64,000 bases of DNA from positions 25,657,245 through 25,721,244 of the forward strand of contig NC_066316.1 of NCBI RefSeq assembly GCF_022539315.1, given 5' to 3'. The stretch is from Serinus canaria (lineage: Eukaryota; Chordata; Aves; Passeriformes; Fringillidae). A program made the position numbers and the translations under genes. Below the pieces are notes generated by a model that saw only the letters and a list, made by a program, of their open reading frames with translations, did no database searches and was not told the origin of the DNA. Shown here in pieces: positions 1-44,540 of this stretch (positions are counted from its first letter, which is position 1; each line of letters starts with the position of its first letter).

Positions 1-162
1 AGAAACTAATAACAACAATTTTCATTTTTAAAATAAAATGTTCCCTTTAAAATTGTTAAATAACTATTTCAAGTAACAGGAAAGTTCTCATTTTAATGCT
101 GTAATTTCTCTCTAATACACACTACAGGAATAATGATCTCTACATAAATGTACAGAAATGAA

Positions 163-377
163 AGTATATATATATACACACACACAGATATATATAGAGT
201 ATATATATACATAGGATATGTATATGTACATCTACTATGTACATATAGTATGTATATATAGTGTAAAAATATGTATGTATGTATACTATATATATATACA
301 CATAGTATATGTACATATACTGTATATGTGTATTTACTTTGTATATATACAAAGTATATATATGCATATATGCATAC
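163..377. repeat. AT-rich compound microsatellite
   Basis: About 215 bases of TA, TATG and ACAC units (runs such as TATATATATACACACACACA). It contains a perfect 22-base palindrome at 335-356, TACTTT-GTATATATAC-AAAGTA. The ORFs over it on both strands (Tyr/Ile/Met-rich) are compositional artefacts. Confidence 0.9.
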
Positions 378-1031
378 AAAAGGTGTATTTTTTAAGTTTG
401 TGAGTGATGACTTTTGAGTTTATACCCTTTGCTAATTTTGTGTAATATGTGCTTTACACAAATGAAAATTTCTTTACTTGCACAAAAATATATATGTTCA
501 ACATTTCTGAATACAGCCAAGAAACTTCCAGGTGACCCTTGAAAAGGAGTCCCTTTATGATTTGCCTTTGTATTGTACAAAATTCCCAGTGACTGTGTGT
601 TGTACTTCAATGTCCAGACCCCCAAGGCAATACACCTCTGTTTTTATTGCTGCCATGTTTCTTCAAAGCATTCACTGTTTATTCACATGTGGCATTTCTC
701 TGTTCATTGTTTGAACAAAAATAGCTCAATTTGATGAGTGTCAGATGTAGAGTAGTTATTTCCTTACTTAGTTTAAAACCAAATCTGTTTCTAACAATAG
801 AAACTGTTTTCTGTAATTCAGTAATTGATGCAGCATGCACTAATCTGTTTTCTGGAAATGGTAAGAGAATTTTTACCTTAAAGACAGAAGGAGAAAGTGC
901 AGGTTAAAGTAGCATCTCCTCTTCTGTACCTGTGTTCTTTAGTCAATATGCTTCTATATTTTGTATATTTAAGTCTGTAAAATAAAAACCAGTATAGATT
1001 ATGACAGGACATCTCTGAATTCTCAGTGAAC

Positions 1032-1095
1032 TTGCACCAATCCAATGTGGGTGATAGAACAATTCCTTACAAGAGGTAGGTTGAACTGGGGCATT
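1032..1095 (+). repeat. Direct repeat, copy 1
   Basis: TTGCACCAATCCAATGTGGG opens a 64-base block ending TTGAACTGGGGCATT. It is nearly identical to 2175-2235, with small indels in the middle. The flanks differ. The family is not recognised. Confidence 0.8.
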
Positions 1096-2174
1096 ATTTC
1101 AACTTACCGTATTTAGGACATGATAGAAAATTGTGCTTAAACATATCTCACATGCCAAATGTTATCAATAACATGATGGCCCTCCATGTTTCTCCTGGGA
1201 AGCCAACTTTATGTCAGCTGATCCTTTACAGACTGTAGTTCATTCAAGAACCTAACAGCTGATACAAAACATTTTGATCCAGTGATACTGGCAATTTGCT
1301 GAGGTGTATACAGAAAGAAGTTGGTGGGACAGAGGTCTGGGTCAACAGATCTTTCTTTTTTTCAAATGGAATTCTTTATAAAGTCAGAGTTGGTTGTCAG
1401 TATTCAGGATGCTGCCACAGGTGAGAGTTCTGTGTCTGACATTTGCCTCTGATCATGGATATGGCTGCTGTTACCTGCCACATCCATCCTCAGGTTAAGG
1501 ATTTTTTATTAATTTTTATTTGAGAATCTTAAGCTATCAATGCATGGTGTGAAATGGCCTTCATAGTCTTTGGATACAGAGGATTTAGCATTGCATTTTA
1601 TTCTTGATGAGTTCAAAGCATGACTTGATTTAAACCATTAGCTATTCAACCAGGCTTGCATTTCCCCCTTCTCTCAGTAATGCTGTGATCACTGTTGAGA
1701 AGCTTGTCACTCACTTAAGAAGAAGGTTTAAGGTTAGGTTTTGTTTCTGAAGAAAAATTCTTCCCATAGAAATTGTTCCAATCTTTTGCCCAACAAGTTT
1801 AATAGCCTTCAGAGTATTCTAAGGTAGTAATTTCTTCTGTTGAACTTCACAGGCTTATAAACAAGCAAGGCTGTCAGAGTATAGATTTAAATCTAATTTT
1901 TCAGGAAAAACCATCTGGTGATTATTTATGCAAATGGCAAAACCATATTTTTTTAAGTTTCATTATTGTTACAGCAGACCCTGCAAAACAAACCTCTATT
2001 AACTCTAAATAATGGGAAAATCAGGACTCATTCAGTAATTATTATGTAGCACCAAGACTATTGAAACACTGGCATATTTAATTTTAAGATAATTGCTCAT
2101 GTTTGGTAACCATGATATTTGATTTGACCATGATATTTGATCATGTTTGGTACCCCTGATATTTGATTGGTGAT

Positions 2175-2235
2175 TTGCACCAATCCAATGTGGGTGACAA
2201 GAACAATTCCTTGGAAGAGGTTGAACTGGGGCATT
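2175..2235 (+). repeat. Direct repeat, copy 2
   Basis: This is the second copy of the block at 1032-1095, same orientation, about 1.14 kb downstream. It starts TTGCACCAATCCAATGTGGG and ends TTGAACTGGGGCATT. It is preceded by a cluster of three CATGATATTTGAT-like units at about 2110-2170. Confidence 0.8.
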
Positions 2236-2709
2236 CAGCGTGCTGAACTGCTGAATAACATAGATTGATTTTTTCTAATATGAGACTCCTAAAAGAAACT
2301 GAAGACCCTTTAGAAATTTTGCAAATAATATCTCACATTTAGTTGTTGCCAGTTAGCTGACTAACATATGCATATTGTGAGACTACACAAGGATTCTCAG
2401 CACACCTTCTTGAAACCTTCAATAGTTAAATATTGAAGAGACAAAAATAATGAAGAGACCTAAATTGTTCTTCCCTTTATAATCTTGGCATGATCTTTCA
2501 CTTGGTAGTATTCTCTCAGCTTCTTTGGCTCCTGACTTTCTGTTCATCTTAGCAACAGCTTTATTCCAATCATATTCTTGGTCCCAGTAGCCTACATGTG
2601 TGTATTCCTGACAAGAGGTGCACTGTGCAGCACCAATGCACAGCCATGGCAGGAATGTGGGCCTTCAGTGCACTGGATTCTCCAGGACTCCAGTGGCTGT
2701 GTAGAAGAG

Positions 2710-2744
2710 CAGCAGTACACTCAGAGATCATGAGTGTACTGCTG
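2710..2744. repeat. Inverted repeat, 14-bp perfect stem
   Basis: CAGCAGTACACTCA (2710-2723) is followed by a 7-base spacer and then TGAGTGTACTGCTG (2731-2744). A smaller inverted pair CACTGGA/TCCAGTG lies about 15-40 bases upstream. It sits in a locally GC-richer patch of intron. Confidence 0.85.
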
Positions 2745-4813
2745 GAGAGCCCAGCTGTTTGCAGGTTTAGGCCAAGTTGGAGCTGGTTGTGCTTGCAATG
2801 GCAGCCGGGTGAACTTGGCAAGCAACATTTTCAGGTTTTAATTCCATTTACTAAACCTGTCACCTTTCTGATACTGCCTTACAGATGAAATGACCTTAAC
2901 TTATGGAACATAAATTGCCATTTGCTGCCATGCATTTCCAAATTGCCTGTGAAAGTTGATGAACAACTTGCTACTCATCAGTGAATTTCACAATATAAAT
3001 ATCTGAAGTTTTCTGTCATAATATTATTATTTCTGTCACAATGTTAATAGTTTTCTGTCATAATAGTAAGTCAGAACATTATAGAGTATTAGTTCATTAT
3101 TAGTACCTGCACTTCCACCATATTTGGCACAGTGCCTTTATTACAGCTGACCATATATTCAGAAATAACCTCAATTTTTGAATCCCAACTCACTAAAAAA
3201 ATAGATGTCTGAAAAATGATATTAAAGTAAGTCTGGCAACCAAACTTCTGTTTGAATGTAAAACTAAAAAGACAGATGGAAAGTAACCTTAGAAGTCAAA
3301 ATTCCAAAAATAAAACTCAAAGTTAAAATCTTAACATGAGGTCATTTCAATATGAAATTAAATATGTGAGCAGAGAGGAAAAAAGAAGGCTTATCTCCCT
3401 GTCCATCTGGCAAATGAATGACTGGGAAGATCAAAACCTTAAAACTGTTCTTGCAAAACAACTCACTGGGGACCTGGCCATAACTATGTGGATTGTGAAA
3501 TGTTTGTTGCTCTTGTATCAGTGGTGTGTTGTGGTATTATTATAATGTAGACTTTGGGGGTTTGTATTGTATGAGAAAGTACTGGAAGGTGAGTCATAGT
3601 TGCTTTTTTTTTTTTTCTGTTAGTGAAAACTCATTTTCTCCATTTTTAATTATTGATTGATAGAAAATGATGACTCTGTCCTTGTATGGATATGGTGCTA
3701 AAAGTTTCATGTGATTAGCAGCATAACTGGGAAGAGAAAAAAAGAGATGGAGAATGAAAAAGAAATTGAAAGATGCCAGAAACTGAGTACAAACAAGACA
3801 GGATGAAACTGATTATTTTAAAACCATGCACTAAATTGAAGAAGGAATAAAATGGGTTCCATTTGCATTATTTGCATCACAAGCTTTTCTTAGAACAATT
3901 GTGAAGCTGAATACTGAGTATGGCAGTATTTATTATTTGATGAACTGAGGTCTTATCTAGATATTTCCTGAGAACCACTAAGACCTTAAGTCATAGAATA
4001 CCTTACGAATTTTCAAGTGTTACTTCAAACCAGGGTTTGAAAGTCAGCAAAGAAGGTCAGGGTAAGAAAGTCAGCAAAATCAGACTAAAGGGCTGTTAAC
4101 AAAATGTAACAAAATGTAAACAAAGTAGATCTTTCTGGCCTGTTCTGTACTGTTGGGAAAGCCTTCAAACTAAATCCTGTAAACTGCAGGGGTTTTCCAA
4201 GGCCCTGGGCAAAGACTGAGCCCATGATTCATTAGGCTATAAAGTAAGAGATCAGGGTCTTCCCCTCTCAGAGGTGACCTGCACTTCTCCATGGACACTG
4301 CTCTCTGTCTTCATCCACTGCTGCACCTGAGGCCACTGTGTCCCTTCTGCCACATCCTGCCTTCTTTCCTGCAACAGTGGAGAAGTCTAGGACAGTCCTT
4401 GCAGTGTATTTCTCCAAAACACTAAATTTGTCAACATCAGAAGGATTAGCAGCCAAGTTCCCTCTACTCTTCCCTCTTCTGGAAGAACATGAGGAAAGTT
4501 TCAGGACTATTGTCAAAGGAATTTCTACTCTTGGTAGTAGGGGAGAAAAAGCAGTGTGTCATATGGCAGCCAGAGAATTAATTATGAAAAAGGGTGTATA
4601 TATTATTTTCTGTTGAAGAGTATTTATAATGTTTTAATACAGTCACAAGGGTGAAATCTTCTCTCAGTCTGACACACACAGTTTATCCTTTTATTTTTAT
4701 GCTCCTGCTCACCACGTGTCCTTTCCTTTTTCAAAACAGACCATGAAAATATATTTTTCTGATGAGAGGCAGAAGGCATGGCCATTTAACTGTATGTTTT
4801 TATACATCTACAG

Positions 4814-38683
<33,870 letters not shown>

Positions 38684-41600
38684 AAGGATTGTGTATCATG
38701 ATAATGCATCCTTGTTAGAGGGTTTCTACATGGAATGAAAACCTTCTGATGTACAAGATGTAGAGCATTAGCAGCTCCATAAGCAAAAGGAAGGTGGACA
38801 GGTTTACATTCATTCAGTTGCATATAAGAGGAGTAGCCCTTAAAGTTAAGCTCTGGCCTGAACTGGAAAGATGATGAGTCAGTTTAAGGGTTATGACTGA
38901 CTGGGGGTCGCTTGTGCCTACAGCTCAGAAAAAATACATCTGTTTATAATGATGGAGAAAGGTGTAATTGGAAAAAACTGTATAGATTTTGCAGTTTTAC
39001 AGATATATTCTCAGGGACCAAACTCTCTTCAACTCTTCATCTCTATTTTTCAAAATTACACCAGTTTTATAATTTTCATTTTGAAAAGGAATTTTTGTTT
39101 AGAAAAGCAGTCAAATTCAAAGTAATTTTCACTTCCAGCACCATCCTTATTTGCAATACAAGTATCATGGACTAAAAGGAACAAATTGTGTATAATTGTT
39201 TCTCCTTTGAAAAAAAAAAACAACAAACACATAAGCACATCATGTAACTATTACAAATTTAAAGAGTATTCTCATGATACACTCTAGCCTTTGTTATACA
39301 GCTGTTTTACTTGGCAAATCTTCAGCCTTGGTCTGGTAAATTTCTAAATAAACCTTTTCTGCTCCAGCCTTTTGAAAAAAATCTAAATTGGGTAGACACT
39401 GTATTGAGTACAGATCTGTTAAACAACACCCTGTACCTAATTTCTCCTTTAATCCAGAATAATAATATAATACAGATGGCAAGAATGACTCACAATTCAA
39501 AACAAGAACAACATAGAAAACCATTGACTGAAATGTTGTGAGTAAACTTGGAGATCTAAAATCTGTGTACAATATGTATAATGTATACCTTGAGTCCAAA
39601 TAATATTTACTTCTTGTTTTTCATTTGTATCTATATATTTCCTATTATAATACTAATGTAATGTTCTTGCACACTGAAGACATGATGCTGCATCTGCACT
39701 ACTGGATCTAGGAGCACTTTCCAGTTGCCTTTTTCAGGTGCTACATAGGTCAAATATATAGAAATTACATCCATTGTTTTTCTTCCAGCCCTCTCTTTTT
39801 TGTTCCAATGCAAATAAACCACTTCTGCAGGCTCCAAAATGGATCAGCACCATACTCTCACAGATAATTTAGGTACAACCATGAAGAAGGTACTCAAACA
39901 TAAATCATGGATTCATGGGCATTTTACAGTTTCCACTTTGGCTTATGTTAATGATCACAGATCATTAATCCCTTACAGCCAGTCCTCATTGGTTTTTGTT
40001 TTATTATTACTTAAATAGAAGTAATTTCACAATGAAAAATCTCTGGTTTATGTTCTTTAAACATTTCAAATGCTCATACTGAGAGAAAAGGTATTTTCAG
40101 CTTTTTGCCCTCTATTAAAAGCCAGGGATACAGTATTATCCCAAAGAATTAAAACAGATTGGAAGGGAGATGCAGGCCATGAAGAGAACATGGTCTTAAA
40201 AAGTCTACTACTGAGGTCCACAGGACTCAAGCACCACGGGCCAGTGCTTCCTCTTGAAAATTACAACCAAACAACTCACTATATCCAGATGCTTTCATTT
40301 TGCAAGGTGGAAAGGGCTTCCTGCTAACTTCCTGGTAACTTCCACCCTTTGGTGGTGGTTGGGCGACTAGACCCTTCTCTTTCCATGAGGCAGGACCAGC
40401 AGCTGGAGGTTTTACCTCCTCCTAGGCAGCCATTCCCCTGCCATCATCCAGGGAAGCGTCTTGGGAGCTACAGGAGACCAATGGCATTAACTTTTTGTGT
40501 TGCACCCCATGGCAAGTGATACAGATCCCATGGTGAAATTCATTTAGGAATTGACACCCCTTTGCAATCAGCAGAATAATTAACTTTAAGATTTGAGGGG
40601 GTAAGGGTGTTTACAAATACAAACGTTACTGAATCAGGTTACAGTGTAAAGCTTCTCAAATATGATGAAAAACTTCAATTTACAAACACCAAAGTCTTCT
40701 TGTAATCATGAAATTATGATAACCTGGAATACTCCAACTAGTAGTCTTTCCTAGTTGACCAATTTCAAATGAATGTGGCAGATCACCTGTTATTAGAATG
40801 TAAAAAAAGTGGAGCATTTTGCTAGTGAGCTTGATAATGTAGTTTTTAAAATCTTTGTTGAATTTTGAGACAACATGAAAAACAATACAAACAGCTGATG
40901 TGTACATTTAGAGATTTCATTAACATCACAAACAGTTGTTTTATAAAGCCCTGTACAGACTATGAGCAGAGTATGACCTTCCTGCCTGCCTCTGGGTAGA
41001 AAACTCTATAGACACTGCTTTGCTTTTTTTGTTGGGCTCTTGCTGCTGCAGTATGTCCCTACATCATCGTAATCAGAAGCAATTCATGCCTTAGTTCCCT
41101 CTTTTTGGCATGACTTTCCAGACTTACTAACTGCTTGTTATAGGTCACCATTAATCCCACACAGTCACATGACCAGAAATGCTGTGTTATTTTATGAAAT
41201 AAATGCACTCACAGTTACAGTGACAAGCCTGTGTTTAACAATGGAGCTGCTTCCAGTTTGACTAGCAAGAGTGAGGTTTCTGTAGCAGACACTTCCCTTC
41301 AAGGTAAGAGCATCAGCAAGTGGAGTCCTTTTCACATGCAAGCACACTCCCAAACACAGCTCTCTATATCTCAGGGCCTTGCTCCACAGCTACTTAAAGA
41401 ATATCACACAATGCAAGACAGCAAGGCTGAAAATTTCACAGTCCAAGCAGATAATCTGTTCTGCCTTCCCCACCAGCCCAAGTCCCATGAGTGATCCACA
41501 GCTCTGTCTTAACCTTAAGTCCCCACCAAAGAAAATCATACTGTGCTACCTAATCCATGACTAAAGCCCAGGTAGGAACCTGACCTTTCTCACCTCAGCA

Positions 41601-43496
41601 GTGATGATACTGTGGGAGCTGTCAGTGAGCAGCAGCTTCTGGGACTGTTGCTGGAAAACTTCCTATGCTCAAAGCTTGCAGAACCTAGGTTGTAAAAATA
41701 TTGGCAGGATGGGATTAATATCTTAGCACATGCAAGGAGATTTCATCTTCTACCATGAACTTTAGAATATCTTTCGTGATTGCTTTGAGTTAGTGCTCAG
41801 AATCAACAATCTGTAAATGACCAATGAATCTGAGCTTGACAGTGACTGAAAAATCACTGGCAAATCTCTGTATGAACAATCACATTGCTTAGAGAAGACT
41901 ATGTGGAATGCAATGTGAATTACTATATTACTTGAACTGCACTTTGCCTTGTCAGTTTTTGAGCAGCAGTGTTAGCAAAAGAACAGCTGATTTCTAGAAC
42001 AAGCAAGACCCATTTACTCCTGTAGCACACCTGGTAAAGGTTTTTTAAGGTTTTAATACAATCAATAAGTTTAATGGGTTTTATTTTATATTTAAATTTT
42101 GTGTGAATTTGAAATAAAAGCATATATTTCCCTATGAAAGAAGGGTGATAGGTATTTGGTGTTGAAGTTCCTTGTCAGACTACCAGTTTTCCTAGGTTTT
42201 AATGGTTTCTGAAGGAAGAAAATCATTCTTGTGTAAAGGAATGCACCACTTAAAGGTTTAGGTAGAGCTTTAATAGTCCATACAGCTTAGTGCAATCCAT
42301 CAGTTTGAGTTAATTTTAACTAAGATGATAAGTAACTCAGTAATAATGAATTAGGGGGGAAAAATTTTGTGTGTGTGTTGTTTTGAGTATTTTTTACAGT
42401 TTATTAGGGCAGAAGAAACACAGGAAGTTTAAATATACCGAAAACTCCCAATTTAAATTCCAGATTGGGTTTCAGTGCATTTACTGACTGTACACACTTT
42501 TACTGTGCTCAGATCTGTACTGCAGCATCTTCCAGATATGCCAACTCTGAGAGTGAGTAAATCACTGTAAAAATACCTTTGCTTTTTATACTCTCACTGT
42601 TGCAGTAATGCCTGCATAGGTCATAGTGCCAGGAGCAATTCCTACCATAGTTTTGCTGTCTTTGGCAGAGCAAGAGCAGCTTTGTCCAGGGATTTTACTA
42701 CCTCTAGATGCTGATTACAGATCAGCACTGGCTTCATATATATACCAAGATATCAGAAGTGTTCTGTTGAACTGAAATTGATGAAAGAAATGCACTTAGA
42801 CATCAGCATGATCTGCACTGTATAACACTACATAATTTTTTTCTGGATTTTAATTAGTAAGACCATGGTTTCCATAGAAGGTTAGCAAATTCCTAATAAT
42901 TTGCGTGCAAAAATCTGGAAGTAATTAAAAACCACAAAATAGCTATATAAAGGCTTCTGGAACTGAAACTAAGTGAGTATGCAAGCTAAATTTAGAAAAA
43001 AAAGCATTCTTATTTAAAGAGTGAACATTACTTAGGGTCAGTGCTAGGATACTCAGCCTTCTTTGGGCAAGGAAAAAGGAACAGTTAAAATGAAATCTGA
43101 GTTAATCATTATGAATGAGGCCATTTTCCTGGCTTTGATCAAACAGGTAACTGAATGATTTTAGTCAGGTCTTTCTGTCTCCACTCTCTCAAGATACAAA
43201 GCAGCTCCTCAGCTACAGAAGAGAGCTGTAATTGCTGTCTTGGATTTTGGGCAACCTCTCTGGAGGATACTTTAAACTTGTTGGGTTCACCTACATCCCA
43301 TGCCCATTTCACACTCAAGGTCATCCTGCTGTTTTACTGCACCATTTAAATCCTACTTTCTCATCCAAGCCCACCATTTTTGGTAATTGATTGGTACCAA
43401 AAATCAATTTGGTAATTGATTTTTGATAATCTTATTTGAAATAATCCAGTCCCTGTTTGTTACAGTGTCTTACTGTGTATGCCCTTTGTAACTACG
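38684..43496 (+). other. PLEKHH2 3' UTR and spacer
   Basis: It follows the TGA with no further convincing exon. AATAAA signals lie at 39347, 39813, 41198 and 42113. How much is transcribed cannot be decided from sequence. Short ORFs here have no recognisable domains. Confidence 0.65.
42113..42118 (+). promoter_or_regulatory. Candidate PLEKHH2 poly(A) signal
   Basis: AATAAA followed 30-50 bases later by a G/T-rich stretch (GGTATTTGGTGTTGAAG), the best hexamer-plus-downstream-element pair after the stop. It would give a 3' UTR of about 3.4 kb. Earlier hexamers at 39347, 39813 and 41198 are alternatives. Confidence 0.35.
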
Positions 43497-44005
43497 AAGT
43501 GACAGAAACCCAGAATGGGTCAGGTTTGAAGGGACCACAGCTGGTCATCTGGTCCTACCTCCCTGCTCAAGCAGGGTCATCCCAGAGCACATGGCTCAGA
43601 ATTGTGTCCAGTTGGTTCCTGAATACCTCCAGTGAGGGAGACTCCACAACCCCTCTGCACCATCTGTTCCAGTGCTCTATCACCTGCATAGTAAAGAGGT
43701 TCTTTGACATGTTCAGGTGGAACTTCCTGTGCAGCAGTTTCTGCCCATTGCCTCGTGTCCTTTTGCTCATCACCACTGACAGAGCCTGGCTTCTGCTTTC
43801 TGCCCATTGCCTTGTGTCCTTTTGCTCATCACCACTGACAGAGCCTGGCTCCATCCTCTGACACCTCCCTGCAGACACTGACAGACATTGCTGATGTTCC
43901 CTCTCCTCGCATCTCCTCAAGGCTGAACAGGCCCAGCTCCCTCAGCCTTCGCTCCTGAGAGAGATGCCCCAGTCCCTCACCCACCCTCGTAGTCCTCCGC
44001 TGGGT
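43497..44005 (-). mobile_element. CR1 LINE fragment (long, - strand) with internal duplication
   Basis: On the + strand it shows reversed CR1 landmarks: GAAGGGACCACAGCTGGTCA, CTCCACAACCCCTCTGCACC, GTTCCAGTGCTCTATCACC, TTGCCTCGTGTCC, GAGCCTGGCTCCATCCTCTG, GGCTGAACAGGCCCAGCTCC and CCTCGTAGTCCTCCGCTGG. It is more diverged than the 37907 copy. A 59-base unit is repeated at 43741 and 43800. It ends about 225 bases before the DYNC2LI1 CpG island. The antisense ORFs here derive from CR1. Confidence 0.92.
43741..43858. repeat. 59-base tandem duplication inside CR1
   Basis: CTGCCCATTGCCTCGTGTCC at 43741 recurs at 43800 with one C/T change, and both continue through GACAGAGCCTGGCT. The high identity suggests the duplication is younger than the CR1 insertion. 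Confidence 0.9.
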
Positions 44006-44455
44006 AATAAAATAATTACAGTAATTTTTGTAAAATAACTACACTTACTGTGTGTTACACAGCAGTTCACAGGGAGCGGGAACTACTCAGGCCTCGTTTC
44101 ACTCCCCCCGCTGGTAACAAAGCTCACTATGGTCCATGAGTTTATCAGGAGCCAGTGTTTAAGGGCGAGGTCAAATAAGACTCCCGGAGGTGTTTACTTA
44201 TCCCTAGCTTCCTGCACAGCTGCAGTATTTTGTCCCCTCACAAGAGCGGCTACAGTCGAGAACCCCCGAGCGCCCTCACACCGGCACCGGTACCGAGCGG
44301 CGGGAACCCTGCACACAGAGGCAGCCACGGGCCCAAGAGCAAGAAGCCCGGGCAAGCCGCGGCAGGAGCCGCCACCCGGCCCCTCCCTCTGAGGGCGGCC
44401 GCGGGGCGGGCTGGGCCGAGCGCGGGGCCGGGCCCGCCCGTGCCTCCCCCCGCGG

Positions 44456-44475
44456 AACTACAGCTCCCGGCGTGC
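44456..44475 (+). promoter_or_regulatory. ZNF143/STAF-type promoter element
   Basis: AACTACAGCTCCCGGCGTGC matches the known ACTACAnnTCCCrGnrTGC core-promoter motif at every defined position. It lies 52-71 bases before the start codon, the usual promoter-proximal location for this motif. Confidence 0.75.
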
Positions 44476-44483
44476 CCCGCGCC

Positions 44484-44497
44484 GTTCCCATGGCCAC
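44484..44497 (+). promoter_or_regulatory. X-box-like (RFX) palindrome
   Basis: GTTCCCATGGCCAC fits the ciliary X-box layout RYYNYY-spacer-RRNRAC with an AT spacer and one mismatch (C for R in the second half). It is 30-43 bases before the DYNC2LI1 ATG. The C. elegans orthologue XBX-1 is named for X-box control, so a site here is expected by function. Binding is inference. Confidence 0.5.
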
Positions 44498-44540
44498 GGG
44501 CAGCCGGGCCCGCGCCCCGCGCAGCGATGCCCAAGGCCAG
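44490..44540 (+). other. Possible 17-codon upstream ORF overlapping the DYNC2LI1 start
   Basis: An ATG inside the X-box palindrome opens a +1-shifted frame of exactly 17 codons ([17 protein letters not shown]) to the exon 1 donor. The first three bases of exon 2 are TGA, so the spliced uORF stops right at the junction. It exists only if transcription starts upstream of 44490. Its context has G at +4 but C at -3. Confidence 0.4.
44527..44540 (+). CDS. DYNC2LI1: DYNC2LI1 coding exon 1
   Basis: Only 14 coding bases (M-P-K-A plus two bases), too short to call without the downstream exons. The donor is gtaccg. G at -3 of the ATG. It sits in the CpG island; the 5' UTR limit is unknown. Confidence 0.85.

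Larger units (their letters stand above)
1..4813 (+). other. PLEKHH2 upstream intron (3' part)
   Basis: This is AT-rich non-coding sequence before the first recognisable PLEKHH2 exon. It holds an AT microsatellite at its start, two copies of a roughly 62-base direct repeat (1032-1095 and 2175-2235), short CATGATATTTGAT-type repeats around 2110-2170, and a GC-richer palindromic patch near 2600-2830. I searched for the family's initiator exon (encoding a WKERC..ESQL-like start) and did not see it. Short ORFs here look random. Confidence 0.7.

Noticed and set aside
140..403. Tyr/Ile-rich ORFs on both strands
   Set aside because: Products of the AT microsatellite.
43741..43858. Direct repeats as a CRISPR-like array
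   Set aside because: Only two units, no spacers, inside a CR1 element in vertebrate DNA.
43567..43920. 117-codon - strand ORF, possible reverse-transcriptase piece
   Set aside because: It lies in the CR1 3' region with an internal duplication. It is a relic frame, not a gene.
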